Positions 15,155 to 25,149 are shown, counted from the stretch's first letter. The stretch is DNA of 64,000 bases from Escallonia rubra (GCA_033065855.1 JAVXUO010003006.1:124001-188000); one strand, 5' to 3'. Program-made: numbers and translations. Notes: generated from the sequence alone by a model not told the origin.

Positions 15155-18100
15155 CATGCTTTAACTTTAGCTATTAACACCTTAAAGAGATAAACTAAAA
15201 AATAATCCAATAAATGCAAAAAAAAAAAAAAAGACTACTAAATCGAAAATGACTTAAATTTTCTATGTAATTTAAAATACCAAAACATCTGTTACTTTTC
15301 AAAAAGTAAATTTTTAAATAAACAACCTCAAACTGTAATATAGAAATCATTTACTTCTATAAATGCACAAAAAAAGGAAATCAGATATAAGTGTAAGTTA
15401 TAGGCACTTTTTTGCTCATCCATAAATTAACTTATAAGAGTTAATTAGATTACTAGCACTTAAGAAAACTAAAAAGAAGAAGAAGAAGAAGAAAGAAAGA
15501 ACGCACTGGTATGGGATTATAACAACTTGAAATTTTTTTTAAATATACTCAATCAATAAACTAACTTATTAGGACTTAACAATTGCTATTATCACCTAGA
15601 GTTTTCAACAAGATAAGAACAAAAAACTATGTACAAAGCCAAACAAAGTAATTTTAAGATAAAAGTTTTGTTATTTTAAAATTTTTCATCAGTGTCTATC
15701 ACTATCTAGATAGAATGTACGAATAATCAGTAATCAAAACGGTTGGTCAAGAAAATGTCTACATGGCCTTAGGGGAAAACAATTAGCAGATAGAAAATGC
15801 TATTAGATTTTGCTTCATTATCCATTTTTATCAAAACGGTTGGTCAAGAAAATGTCTACATGTGTTTGATTTCTTGAATGTTTAACTTCTGAAGGTATCT
15901 TTTTGTACAAAAATAAAAAAATGATAACGAAAATACTTTAAAATAAAGTAAATTAGTATATGATGTGTAATACACATCATATACTAATTTATGTATATTA
16001 CACCTACATGCTTTACTTTTCTAATGCTTTATTATTTGCACATCAACTTTTCTAATGCTTCATAGATATGCAATTACATCCATATCTATGAAAATTTATT
16101 TGATGGTTTTGTAATATATCCAACCAATCATTAACTGCCCAGTGTACGCGTCTTGCCAAATTGATTGTCTTAAAAAAATCTTTAAAAATATATAAAACCA
16201 AGTGGTCAAAAAAGGGTCAAACATGACCAAAAGGAAAGCAATTAAAGCATTTATTGCCATTTAACGCTATGTTATCTCTTTTTAGGGTTAATTCTACATT
16301 TTAAAGGGGGGGTTTAAGATTGCTGCACGTGCTTCCATTTCTGTTCCAAGGTCAAACAAACATGCACAGTGTACGTATGCCTTTTTTACTTTCTCTTATA
16401 ATTTTATTTTATAATGTAACGAGTTCGATCACACTTCTATGGATAATTAAAAACATGTCTCGCACTTATAAATGATTACTCAATACAGGGAAACCATGAG
16501 AATAATCAAATTCTTACACGTTAGCTTATTAAACTTACTATAGGTTTTAGGTTGTAATGTAGAAAAGAGAAATAAACATGAGTAGTAACCATGAGAATAA
16601 TCATGACTAAAGTGGTTTATTTTTTTTTTGGTAAAGGTCCTTATTTCATTAAAAGCGCAAAACCGGTAATTACAAACTAATTGGGACTCGGTCCCAAATC
16701 TAACGAAGCTTTAAAAAGCTTCAACATGTTTCAATAATATCTAGAATTTCAAAGCAACAATATACTATCTTGAACACCCAACATACGCCATTACGCCATC
16801 AACATCATATAATTTGCATAGGGATTCAGATGAAAATGCCATTAAAGTTATTATTAGTATTTGGTTCTATTGTAGAAAAAAGAATCAACCATGGTCTGTA
16901 TATTCCCATTTTCTTTCCTGTTTCATACTTCTTGCTGGTACTCTTATCATCCTTGTATCTGTTCCTGTACATTCTTCTTTTCCGTATTCATATTTTTTCC
17001 CTTTCATCCAACACATTTTTCGGTGTGTGTCTAGTTGTTGACATTGTGTGTGATAGAGTTGGGCTGCAATGGATGTCCTAGCCTGGTGTTGCTCCACTTT
17101 CTATAAGAGAAATATACTCTTGCATGGTTGCAGGCTCAAATTCATGGTCAGATTGTAGCGGTAAAAAAGCTTTCTAGTCCATCAAAGCAAAAACTACAAG
17201 AGTTCAACACCGAAGTTCATTCTCTTTCTTCTTTAAAGCATGAGAATGTTGTTCGATTGTACGGGGGATATTCTGGAAAGGAGTTACATTTGCTGATATA
17301 CGAGTATATGGAGCACAAGTCTATTGCTGACGCTTTATTTGGTAATTCCTTCATAGTCTAGCACAAGTCATTCTTATTTTTACTTTTACAGTCATTCCAT
17401 GCTTTGTCTTCATAAACTGTAAGTCTTGTGTACAGTGGAACTTAGTAGGTTCATATAGATAGTTACCTACATACCCCCATGTTGCTTAACACTCTGTGAA
17501 TTATCTTAATTAACAATGACTTCACCATAACATATATCATGTTATAAATCAAAGACCTTTCCTCAGTTGCTAATAATGTTACTGTATAGTGCTCCAAAAC
17601 AATTGTTGGAGGCAGACATGGAAAAATTCTATACCTTCAGAAGTGTTGCTACTCTGTGTGTGTGTGTGTGTTATGCTTGACACGAAGTTTAAGCAATATT
17701 AGGAACTCCGGATCCTTCTTGCACAATATAAATTGGGTTTGGACTTGAAACAGAAGGTTATTATAGGAAAGTGAAAGAGGGTCATCCCAAGACCAAATGT
17801 TGCCCTGAAACAGTTTTTCGGCATGAACCAACCCGGATGACTAACGGAGGTGGTGTATCGGTATTCTTGGGCAGCGATGCTACTAGGGGCAGTAAAGGAT
17901 AGGATCTAAGAGCTTAGTGTGACTGGGGATGGTCAGTAATCAAAAGATGAAAACTTGCCGAAAGTCCTCTTCCAATTTGATGCTTGTAAGTAATTTGACT
18001 CCAAATAAACACAGTCCTTATTGGCGGATATGAGCAAAAGCTTGGAAAGAATTCTTGCTTTATTGGCGGTTTGTAGTTTTTGTGACAACTATTGTACTAT

Positions 18101-20161
18101 CTTACTCAGAATTAAACTTTATTACTGCCTTGTGGTAATTCTTGTGTAGTACGAATTTGTGATATGTTGCTTGGTTGACAATCAGAAACACGGTCTCGAT
18201 TAAAACTTGACTGGAAAACTAGACGTGAGATCTGCATTGGAATAGCAAAGGGTTTGAAGTACTTACATGGTGAATCAAGGCTCCAGATCGTTCACAGAGA
18301 TATAAAGGCACAGAATATTCTTCTTAGTGGAACTGATGGAAACCTGACGGCTAAGATATCTGACTTTGGATTGGCAACGCTTTGTGAGGAGGGAAATGAA
18401 AATATGGTCAGCAAAGTAGCTGGGACGCAGTAAGTTTCTTCCCTTGGAAGAAAATGATGGATCAGATATAAGCTTTAATTTGAATGTCTACTGACACACA
18501 CACACACATTTATTTATATTCTTTCTGATCTTCAAATACACAAGGACCAAAAAAATCTTCAAATGTGTGCTTTTCATCTCAGGTTAGTTTATTTTTGTAT
18601 GACAGTGGGTATCTGGCACCTGAATATGCAATGAGGGGAATTTTGTCACAGAAAGCAGATGTTTACAGCTTTGGAGTTCTCCTACTTGAAATTGTGAGTG
18701 GAAAGAGTAATGCAGTATCCAGGCCAACCCAAGAGACTGTGTTTCTCCTAGATACGGTATGGCACTGCATTTGCACTCGCTCCTACTAAAATGATTATAA
18801 AAATTAGTGTCTTTTTGGTATAAGCACACTACGGACCCTGAGGTTAGCACTTTGTTTCTCTTCAACCTTGATATTTCGCAATTAGCTCTTAAAACCCTAA
18901 GGTTTACAATTTGTTGCAGTCAACAAAAAGGCTAACGCATGCTAAGTAATCTGTCACAATGAAAGGCTAAAGTGATAAACAACTAAAAATCGCTGTCGAA
19001 GGTCAAGGTTGTAAGAGCAACAAAATGCAAATCTCAGGCCCTTAGTTCATATTCCTTTAAATTCTTCATATATTATGTACCAGTATAGGTTACTTTTCTT
19101 TATTTTTCAAAACATTAGTACTGGAAGCAACCAATACTAAGTGGGACTTAGATGTAATCCTTGTGTAACTGATGTGTATGTTTCGGTTATTAGGTTCTGT
19201 TGATTAAGTTCCTATTTTTTCCTAGTTTACTGGTGTAAGTGGACTGTTCTTAGTTGAATGCTTATATCTGTAGGTACTGGCCGGGTTTTTGGGTGGATTC
19301 CTTGTGTATATAAACTCTTCGTATCGAATAAAATAGACAGACATCGGAAAGGAACCCTCCCTCGTTTTCTTACTAATTTAATTTAATTAAGTAAAGATAT
19401 ATATTATTGGTTGGAAAATTAAGTTGATTTAATTCTCTACAGAGAGTGATTAGGGTCAGATGTTAGTGGGTCATTAAGATATATCTTAGTGGTGCATAAG
19501 TTACAAGTACATTAGTGTCATGTGTGCTTAATTAGTGCAATTAGCGGGTTAGTGGTTGCTTAGTTGTATGTCAACGAGTTTGTTAGAAACATTATAAAAA
19601 GTTATGCATATCTAGTCATTTTGTAAGGTCCAAGAAGGAGAGAAATGAAATTTTAAGTTTTATGCGTTCTCTTCAATATCTTTTCATGTCCTCCTCCCAA
19701 TTTGTGAGAGTTTGAGTAACCTTTTGTCTCCAACATTATTCGGGTACGTATCAAGTTAGTGCAATTACTTGCCCAAGTCTCAAGTTCCAAGCTTGATATT
19801 TGTTGCTAAATTGCAGGCTTATGTTTATAATAAAGAAGGGAGGCTCGCTGACTTGGTCGACAAAGATTTGTCCAGCTGCTATGACTTCACGGAAGCCATG
19901 AGAATCTTAAACTTGGCCATGATGTGTACCAGTCAAACCCCGACTCTTAGGCCGACGATGTCAGAAGTTGTGAGCGTGCTTCAAGATGGGAAAACTGTTG
20001 AGCAAGTCTTTGTTGCCCCTCCCACTGATAGTTCTAGTATGATCATGGCTGGCGCCTCCCTCAGTTCTTCTGCTGAAATCTCAAGCACTTCCACTGGAGT
20101 ACCATCAAGTGAATTTTCATCATACTTTATGATCAAAGAGAACATAGAAACGAAAAACTGA
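707..20161 (+). CDS. Copy A: LRR-malectin receptor-like kinase (LRR-VIII-2 type), 5' end outside window, probably impaired
   Basis: Exons 2 to 26 of a plasma-membrane receptor kinase: LRR ectodomain, malectin domain, one transmembrane helix, Ser/Thr kinase. Exons inferred by splice sites and comparison with copy B: 707-872, 1147-1218, 1479-1550, 2248-2319, 2440-2511, 3131-3202, 4237-4308, 4428-4499, 5948-6019, 6920-6991, 7086-7157, 7236-7307, 7974-8045, 8178-8243, 8493-8568 (or 8564), 10481-10549, 10653-10718, 11628-11687, 11775-11813, 11898-11944, 12873-13231, 13304-13495, 13607-13750, 13898-14013, 17134-17341, 18186-18429, 18606-18756, 19817-20161. Most LRR exons are 72 nt, phase 2, one repeat each, as is known for this family. 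The signal-peptide exon must lie upstream. Exons 13 and 20 differ in length from copy B by +4 and -4 nt, which shifts the frame unless cryptic splice sites are used, so this may be a pseudogene. The kinase exons are intact. Confidence 0.85.
1147..4499 (+). CDS. Copy A: N-terminal LRR exons, with a three-exon block present twice
   Basis: Seven 72-nt phase-2 exons each encode one 24-residue plant-type LRR. Order: 1147-1218 ([20 protein letters not shown]), 1479-1550 ([17 protein letters not shown]), 2248-2319 ([17 protein letters not shown]), 2440-2511 ([17 protein letters not shown]), then second versions at 3131-3202 ([17 protein letters not shown]), 4237-4308 ([17 protein letters not shown]) and 4428-4499 ([17 protein letters not shown]). 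Copy B has only one set (53137-53208, 53796-53867, 54538-54609). Donors and acceptors are present in all six, so the ectodomain would gain three repeats in frame. None of the exons contains a stop. Confidence 0.85.
1305..4800 (+). repeat. Intragenic segmental duplication in copy A (about 1.7 kb unit)
   Basis: Exons and introns of about 1305-2998 recur at about 3000-4800. Intron stretches such as CCAATGACCAATAAAG or its near-match, the GCTAGGTAGCATTTGGGATGG stretch at 2569 and 4556, and the ACTAGTATAAAACAATT stretch occur in both. The second unit is longer because of an AT microsatellite and about 0.5 kb of unrelated AT-rich DNA between 3470 and 4090. A small 40-bp tandem repeat (CACTATTTATACTGATTTAT, at 2920-2995) lies at the boundary. 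Confidence 0.8.
3533..3583. repeat. (AT)n microsatellite
   Basis: About 25 AT units in the intron of copy A. Similar AT tracts stand at 15112-15149 and 42474-42511. Other simple repeats: TG at 17656-17671, CT at 29949-29969, AC at 18495-18508, poly-C at 28617-28631 and 43743-43759. Confidence 0.9.
5394..5845. mobile_element. MITE-like insertion in an intron of copy A
   Basis: The intron before exon 7 aligns with the copy B intron (55485-55560) up to TCTTTAGA and resumes at GCAAGCCCTC, but copy A has about 450 extra bases. The insert starts with GGGATGAAGAATTCTAAAAT and ends with CCCGAACACATT, and it carries imperfect inverted TTTAGAATT/AATTCTAAA-type segments. The absence in copy B gives an approximate empty site. 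No coding capacity seen. Confidence 0.55.
5948..8568 (+). CDS. Copy A: central and C-terminal LRR exons 7-13
   Basis: Seven LRR exons, matching copy B one for one: 5948-6019 ([18 protein letters not shown]), 6920-6991 ([18 protein letters not shown]), 7086-7157 ([18 protein letters not shown]), 7236-7307 ([16 protein letters not shown]), 7974-8045 ([16 protein letters not shown]), 8178-8243 ([16 protein letters not shown]) and 8493-8568 ([18 protein letters not shown]). The last is 76 nt up to its canonical GTAAGC donor against 72 nt in copy B. Read through, the next exon would start with an in-frame TGA. A GT at 8565-8566 would restore 72 nt and the frame, but its context (GTCTGT) is weak. 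Confidence 0.85.
6236..6348 (+). mobile_element. SINE with target-site duplication, in an intron of copy A
   Basis: A tRNA-like head with an A-box-like TGGTAGAGTGGC and a B-box-like GGTCCCGAATCC is followed by a short body and a terminal A tract. It is flanked by ACTCGGCTAATTGCT (6221-6235) and ACTCGGCTAACTGCT (6349-6363), a 15-bp target-site duplication with one mismatch. These are the classic marks of a tRNA-derived SINE. Confidence 0.85.
9610..9690 (-). mobile_element. SINE-like tRNA-derived fragment
   Basis: On the minus strand the segment reads TGGTAGAGCTCTGG (A-box-like) and later GAGTTCAATTC (B-box-like). A weaker relative lies at about 9825-9870 and another at about 36045-36095. Introns between exons 13 and 14 are 1.9 kb in copy A and 0.6 kb in copy B, so several insertions are likely here. 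Ends were not resolved. Confidence 0.4.
10481..11944 (+). CDS. Copy A: exons 14-18, last LRRs and Cys-containing linker
   Basis: Exons 10481-10549 ([17 protein letters not shown]), 10653-10718 ([20 protein letters not shown]), 11628-11687 ([14 protein letters not shown]), 11775-11813 ([11 protein letters not shown]) and 11898-11944 ([14 protein letters not shown]). Lengths 69, 66, 60, 39 and 47 nt; copy B has 69, 69, 60, 39 and 50, so differences are whole codons. This part ends the LRR solenoid and leads into the malectin domain, the usual order in LRR-VIII-2 receptors. Confidence 0.85.
12873..13495 (+). CDS. Copy A: malectin domain exons 19-20, second one frameshifted
   Basis: Exon 19 (12873-13231) encodes the start of the malectin domain: [22 protein letters not shown] and [19 protein letters not shown] are recognisable and no stop occurs. 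Exon 20 (13304-13495) is 192 nt against 196 in copy B. It starts in frame as [19 protein letters not shown] but meets TGA after FTITLLW, while the correct continuation [20 protein letters not shown] is in another frame. Using an AG four codons in, so that the exon starts at 13312, would restore the downstream frame at the cost of about 20 altered residues. Confidence 0.85.
13607..14013 (+). CDS. Copy A: transmembrane exon and glycine-loop exon
   Basis: Exon 21 (13607-13750) encodes a single membrane helix ([20 protein letters not shown]) followed by basic residues and ERFPDE. Exon 22 (13898-14013) encodes the juxtamembrane stretch and kinase subdomain I, ending in [11 protein letters not shown]. 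Both have the same length as in copies B and C (144 and 116 nt) and are uninterrupted. Confidence 0.88.
14058..14150 (-). mobile_element. SINE-like tRNA-derived fragment, minus strand
   Basis: The reverse strand contains CCCAGGTTCGAATCCCC, a strong Pol III B box, and ends in a run of A at about 14058-14066. The 5' part is a GGAGGG-rich stretch without a clear A box. It is probably a SINE remnant; a tRNA gene is unlikely, because no cloverleaf arms are apparent. Confidence 0.5.
16621..16845 (-). mobile_element. 3' end of a LINE, minus strand, 5'-truncated
   Basis: Compared with copies B and C, copy A has extra DNA between AAGTGGTTTA and AAAGTTAT. The insert begins with a T run; on the minus strand it reads GGGACCGAGTCCCAATTAG, then TTTTAATGAAATAAGGACC, TTTACC and poly-A, the typical tail of plant LINEs. 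No reverse transcriptase sequence remains. Confidence 0.6.
17134..18756 (+). CDS. Copy A: kinase domain exons 23-25
   Basis: Exon 23 (17134-17341) holds VAVKK (catalytic Lys), the alpha-C Glu in EFNTEVHSL and the hinge IYEYME. Exon 24 (18186-18429) holds the catalytic loop HRDIKAQN and DFGLA. Exon 25 (18606-18756) holds [11 protein letters not shown], subdomain IX DVYSFGV and [11 protein letters not shown]. All residues needed for an active RD-type Ser/Thr kinase are present. Exon lengths 208, 244 and 151 nt are identical in copy C, and the first two also in copy B. Confidence 0.9.
19817..20161 (+). CDS. Copy A: last exon, kinase C-lobe and tail
   Basis: Follows a TTGCAG acceptor and encodes the end of the kinase ([15 protein letters not shown], then the conserved Arg in [12 protein letters not shown]) and a Ser-rich tail ending ENIETKN before TGA. 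The tail is full length here, whereas copy C is cut short by a one-base insertion. Confidence 0.88.
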   Translation, partial: AYVYNKEGRLADLVDKDLSSCYDFTEAMRILNLAMMCTSQTPTLRPTMSEVVSVLQDGKTVEQVFVAPPTDSSSMIMAGASLSSSAEISSTSTGVPSSEFSSYFMIKENIETKN

Positions 20162-21700
20162 ACTATGGATCCCCAGATTGACATATCAAGCCAGAGTAAC
20201 ATCACACATCTGGTACCTTAGATGGCTAGTTGTACCTCTCAAGGAGTGCTTGTGTTTCTGATGTGGTGTGGACTGTGGCCTACTAATCGGCGCATCAAAG
20301 GTGTAATTTGATATTTGCAATGCACATAGTTTGTAATGGTATGTCTTTCTTTTGGTAGTGATATTGTAAGCTCTTTGTGTGGACTACTTCTTTAGACTAT
20401 TGTTTCACTAGGTTTGTATTTTCCTTGTAATATTACCAGAATGTTGGATGTTTGTGAGCCTTTCGTTTTTGAGATTCGCAATCTAATTGTGGGGATTTTG
20501 TGCATCTAAAGATTATAGGCTCGCATTACAAGTTCTTAGGTGGGGTTATGGTTGGCAAAATGGAAGGGTTGGTCGAGCTTGGGTGTTGGTTAAATGGGTT
20601 GGATATTAACGGGATGTCAACACATTTTTACCCACTTATTTGTGGATTTATTGGGTTATTTTTTTAGATAGGTTGGTTCTAACCATCAATCCAATAATGA
20701 GCCATATAAATTCTCCCAAGATTCTGGCAATAATGACCCCCATTGTATAGAGTATCAACTATTGCTTCACTTTACTTTCCTTTTTTTCTTCATATTGCTA
20801 GAATCTGGGATGTTCCTTCTTAAGATTTGCAACCTAACTGTGGATTTTATGCATCTAAAACTTTGGTGCATTTAAAGATTATAGACTTATCATCATGTCA
20901 TCAACGTTTTGTTGCTACGCCAGTCAATTGTAGTGCGCTTACTGGAGCACGATGCCAGCATCCAACCCGCTTTGTCTGCACCCTCATTCCGGTGGCTCGC
21001 TATTATAAGTGTCATCATCCCTTGACATTGATGACGAGGTGGAATCTTGTGTTACCGCGAGCTTCATTGACAAAACTTTTAGTAGATTGTGTTTCAAGGG
21101 TTTTGCTTGTTCAAGCTATTGATCTTCGCTTTTGTTCAATAATACTTGGGAAAAATACTCCTCAGTTGCGCCATTAAAGACTTTAAGGTGCCAATAAAGC
21201 TAATTGGTGGCACTTGTTTGGTGAGAAATTGTTGCCGCCCAAGTCTGCAAATGGCAAAGATGCCACTGAGTATCTTAACAAAAACTTGTTATCGCAATGC
21301 ACGAGGACAAGTCCGAGCAATTAGTTGTAATGACGGTGTATGTAGAGCGATTATTGAAATAATGACACGAGAAAGAAATATTTTTGAACCTAAATTTCGG
21401 AATCCAACAATTGAAGATTTCTAAAGTAACTAACGAAGGGAACCTCATATTTTTTTGTAAATATAAGATATTTGAGGAGAAAATTTATGAGAAATCAAAG
21501 TGATATGAACAGTTTATATGGATAGCTGAATAATTAAAATCTATAACCGATAATAAACTTTACTTATGCTCTGAATAACTAAAATCAGTTTATATAAATT
21601 CTTTTTGTGAGACTTTTATGCTCTGAATAATCAAAATCAATAACTTGTAATACATTTTTAAAGATAAAGTCAATATCATTATTTTGTCAATATCATTATT
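20162..21700 (+). repeat. 3' flank of copy A, duplicated downstream of copy C
   Basis: Presumed 3' UTR and intergenic DNA. Up to about 21400 it matches 32376-33600, e.g. CTCAAGGAGTGCTTGTGTTT, GTGGGGATTTTGTGCAT and AGGTGCCAATAAAGCT. Open frames here are short, break at different places in the two copies and resemble no family I know, so I do not call a gene. 21425-21700 is plain AT-rich sequence leading to the next promoter. Confidence 0.7.
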
Positions 21701-21714
21701 TTGTCATATTCTTT

Positions 21715-21726
21715 CCTTATATAATC
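21715..21726 (+). promoter_or_regulatory. Probable TATA box of the FERONIA-like kinase gene
   Basis: CCTTATATAATC, about 100 bases before ATG 21821. A start of transcription some 30 bases downstream would leave the ATG at 21746 inside or before the cap site, which favours the later ATGs. Confidence 0.45.
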
Positions 21727-21820
21727 TTTGTCGTCTATTCACCACATGGCTTTTGACCCGCCTCACGTGTCAGTTAACGTTACTGGTTTTCTCGTAATTA
21801 CCAAACAAACCAAGGGCAAG

Positions 21821-23131
21821 ATGCCCCGATGGTGCTTTCCTTTGCCTAACATGAGTGAGGAATCAAACGCCGGCGGCGGCGAGGATGACAAATCTCCGTC
21901 GACATTGGCGGCGGCAGGAACATCCCGCGGATTCAAACTCACCGAGGTTCAACTGGCCACCGACAATTTCACCGACGGAGTCGTAATCGGCCAGGGCGGA
22001 TTCGGGAAGGTCTACAAGGGTTTCATGGTGGTTGATGGAGATAGTGTTGAAGTCGCCATTAAGCGACTGAACCCCAGGTCTCGTCAGGGAGCCCGAGAAT
22101 TCCTTACAGAAATCGAGATGCTCTCCAGGTTCCGGCACCGGTTCCTCGTCTCATTAATCGGCTACTGTGACGAGCCGGCCGAGATGATCCTCGTTTACGA
22201 CTACATGCCGTGTGGAACCCTAGCGGATCACTTGCACAAACCAGGGAAGAATTTAAGGGTGCCGCTCCCGTGGTCACGTCGCCTCTGGATCTGCATTTGC
22301 GCGGCCCGTGGGCTGGACTACCTCCACACCGGCACGAGCGTCCAGCCGGACAGGGCGATACACCGAGACGTGAAGAGCTCCAACATCTTGCTGGATGATA
22401 ATTGGGACGCCAAGATATCGGACTTTGGGCTGTCCAGATTAGGTCCAGAAGACCAGGCGTACTCCCATGTGAGCACCGAAATTAAAGGAACGTTCGGATA
22501 TATGGACCCGGAGTACTCCCTGACCCGCAGACTGACGAGGAAATCAGACGTATATGCGTTCGGGGTGGTGATGCTTGAGGCGCTGTGTGGGAGGCCGGCG
22601 GTGGATTTGAGCACGGATGAGGAGCAATGGGGTCTAGCTGGGTGGGCGCAAAATTGCATCACAGAAGGAAGAGTAGAGCAGATTATTGATCCCAACTTGA
22701 GGGAGGAAATTAAGCCGGATTGTTTGACGGAGTTTGCGCAGATTGCGAACCAGTGCTTGCATCGTCTTCCTAAGAAACGCCCCACAATGTCCGAGGTTGT
22801 GGTCCGTCTCGAGTTTGCATTGGCATTGCAAGACGGAAAGGATTCTGCAATAATTATCAGGCCTACCAAGATGACAATCTCAAGGAAGATGCAGCACTAT
22901 ATCTTCGGATCATCCTCAACATCGGGTAAACCAGAATCCTTTTCCTGTATATACCTAAATCACTATAAGCATTCCTTCTTTTTCTATCAAATTAGCCTCC
23001 TTGTTACCAGTTCTTTGCCAAAATTTGAAGTTCAATCTTTGAGGAGTCAAATTTGGATAAACACTAAATTGGCATGTTTGGCCTTGTCTAGCACAGAAAA
23101 AATCGAGCTTTTCTTAACACAGACCAATTAA
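21821..23131 (+). CDS. FERONIA-like (CrRLK1L-type) cytoplasmic Ser/Thr kinase without ectodomain
   Basis: An open frame in one exon encodes a complete protein kinase most like the CrRLK1L intracellular domain. Numbered from ATG 21821: Ser/Thr-poor N-terminus, FKLTEVQLATDNF (38-50), Gly loop GQGGFGKVYKG (57-67), VAIK Lys 81, alpha-C Glu 97, HRDVKSSNILLD (181-192), DFGLSRL (201-207), GTFGYMDPEY, SDVYAFGVVMLE, and the Arg of [10 protein letters not shown]. Alternative ATGs are 21746 and 21851; the frame is open further upstream to 21728 without an ATG. No signal peptide, malectin-like domain or membrane helix precedes it, unlike FERONIA itself; soluble relatives of this kind are common in eudicots. 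The tail after about 22925 looks non-coding, and a donor GGTAAAC there suggests a 3' intron. GC content is clearly higher than in its surroundings. Confidence 0.85.
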   Translation: MPRWCFPLPNMSEESNAGGGEDDKSPSTLAAAGTSRGFKLTEVQLATDNFTDGVVIGQGGFGKVYKGFMVVDGDSVEVAIKRLNPRSRQGAREFLTEIEMLSRFRHRFLVSLIGYCDEPAEMILVYDYMPCGTLADHLHKPGKNLRVPLPWSRRLWICICAARGLDYLHTGTSVQPDRAIHRDVKSSNILLDDNWDAKISDFGLSRLGPEDQAYSHVSTEIKGTFGYMDPEYSLTRRLTRKSDVYAFGVVMLEALCGRPAVDLSTDEEQWGLAGWAQNCITEGRVEQIIDPNLREEIKPDCLTEFAQIANQCLHRLPKKRPTMSEVVVRLEFALALQDGKDSAIIIRPTKMTISRKMQHYIFGSSSTSGKPESFSCIYLNHYKHSFFFYQISLLVTSSLPKFEVQSLRSQIWINTKLACLALSSTEKIELFLTQTN

Positions 23132-24240
23132 GTACATAAAACTTATAATAATCAATGATTTTTAATCAAGTACATTTAATCAATGATTTTTAAGTTACGG
23201 TGAACTTACTTACTACATATTACTCGATTTTAAGTGACGTGGCCATATGTTATTGAACAAAATTTTACTTAAAAGGAATGATTACCACCGTAATGCCTCC
23301 ACAATCAATTTGCGCTGGTAACACCACCTCGATCTCACTAGAGCCACCACCACCACATCCACTTTGTCGTTTTTGCTACCACCACCTAGCCATTGTAACT
23401 ACCACCACCACACCAGTATGGCCACCAACACATGGACACCGCCACCTCCTCCACACAATCACCACCACCACCACAATGTTCGTGTCAGCCAAAACCATCT
23501 CCATGTACACAACACTACGACCATCACCATGATTGCAATGTCACCGCCTCTCGGCTCTCGCCACCAATGCAATAACCAAAACCACATCGATCTTCGTGCA
23601 CTACAACCACCACCATCAGCACCTTTCGCCGCCGCCACCACCACTATTACTCCATCACCGCTGCCACTGCCACCGCCACCACCAAAACAACCAACATGGT
23701 GTTGGCAATAAAAAATTATAAAGTATATACCTAAATGTGTAGTTCGCGTAAAATGGGACACTTTTCAAACATCAAGCTTTACTAAGCAAGTTAACTTATT
23801 TTTCAGTGGTAAAAATTTATTAGCTTAAAGTTTTCAGTTTTACAAAGTTAGCGCTCAGGTTTTAAGCACTTAAATTTCAGTTTTACCAAAGTGCTCTTAA
23901 ATCAAAAGGCCAAAAGTTGCTGAAGCAAATACTCTGTAAACGGAATAACTTATCATCACCACTACCACGATGCCATGACCACCACAACACCACCTTGCAC
24001 CACCCCAAATACCACTATAACATCACCGCCACTGCCACAACCAACACCACCACCACTGATGGGTGGTTTTGGCTACAGAAAATCACCCGAAAAAACTAGT
24101 AAATTGATAAATTTGTATGTTGAAACAATATTCAGAGTGAGCTGTTACTTTATCAAGCAAATCAACTTATATTGTAGTGCTGACTCAGCATTTAAGTTTT
24201 CAATACTTAGATCTCAGCTTTATCAAATGGCCCCTTAGTC
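23132..24240. mobile_element. CCA-trinucleotide arrays in nonautonomous-element-like arms
   Basis: Two arrays rich in CCA/CAC triplets (about 23281-23695 and 23950-24060) are each followed by an arm with GTTAACTTATTTTTCAG- or CAACTTAT-type sequence and ending CACTTAAATTTCAGTTTTA.CAAA or a close variant, before GGCCCCTTAG. The left end carries the rough complement (AATTAAGTACATAAAACTT). The same arm closes a third array at 38304-39133. Open frames over the arrays are low-complexity (Pro/His/Thr) and not genes. Confidence 0.55.
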
Positions 24241-25149
24241 TCTAACAAAATAGATAGGGCTGCAAATAGGTTCCTGCCATTGTTGGGTTTACAGAGGGCT
24301 GGATGTAAACAGCCATTCCTCCAATTCGGAACAGAATGGCCTTATTTCTGCCCCAATTAGATGTATTTTTTGAATTTGTAGGATTTTAACCAAACTTGAC
24401 TAGTTTTATACCATGCAAAGCTGAATGAATTGTTATGATTTCTTTGCATAAAAATTAGCTTTTTAACGCCATTGGCCCTCAAACTATGATTGCATTGTGG
24501 ATGAAAGCCCCTCAATTCATTGAAGCACTTGGTGGCCCTTGATCTGGCCCTTCTTTTACAGTCCACCTGCAAGGATTGAGCATATAAAAGGGGTTTTAAA
24601 GTCATTTTGCCACAATTTTGAACTTTCGTTGCTTAACTCTTGAGGCAATTCATTTGAGGCAAATAATAGACTTAACTAAAAAGTTAAATAGTTCTTTATC
24701 TTTATTTAGACATTTTTTTTCCCTTATAGTTTAAAAGGATGGACAGAAAATGAAAGGAACCTTAACAGAAAGGCCAAGCTGATACAAGCCAATGATCCAA
24801 GTGCCATTTAAATGTTAGAAGAATTCATGGGCTTGATTGACAACAAGACGGTAGTTGGAGGACATTTGCGCCATTTTATAAGAATTTTTATGAAGTACAC
24901 ATATTTGAAAACTTTTCATTCTTCAACTTTATATAGGATGATAGGATGCAATGACACATTTTAGGTATTCACGGTGGTCTAACGTGTATACTTTTACTTA
25001 CTGAACATTTCTGTACGACAGTACGTACAAGAACTAATTGGACTAACTATTTGCTGGTTTAACCTGCATCATTATAGACTTCAGCAAGAATTATGAGTTT
25101 CTAAAAGTCCAGGCCTTTCGAAACACTGCTCATGGTTTGGTTGACAAAA
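24241..25149. other. Gene-free stretch
   Basis: AT-rich sequence with no recognisable gene, repeat end or RNA. Open frames are short and without family resemblance. Confidence 0.5.

Larger units (their letters stand above)
14014..17133 (+). other. Expanded intron 22 of copy A (3.1 kb versus about 0.6 kb in B and C)
   Basis: Intron sequence shared with copies B and C is found only at both ends (before about 14060 and from about 16490 on). The 2.4 kb between is strongly AT-rich, without recognisable genes. It contains an AT microsatellite (15112-15149), a 33-bp direct repeat (about 15733-15764 and 15830-15862, ACGGTTGGTCAAGAAAATGT inside) and a perfect palindrome (15949-15991). It is probably one or more nested insertions. 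Confidence 0.65.

Noticed and set aside
20827..21424. Two overlapping + strand open frames after copy A
   Set aside because: The duplicate after copy C breaks both frames, and no known protein resemblance was seen.
21728..21820. N-terminal extension of the FERONIA-like frame up to 21728
   Set aside because: The first codon is TTG; the first ATG (21746) is very close to the likely transcription start, so the start is set at 21821.
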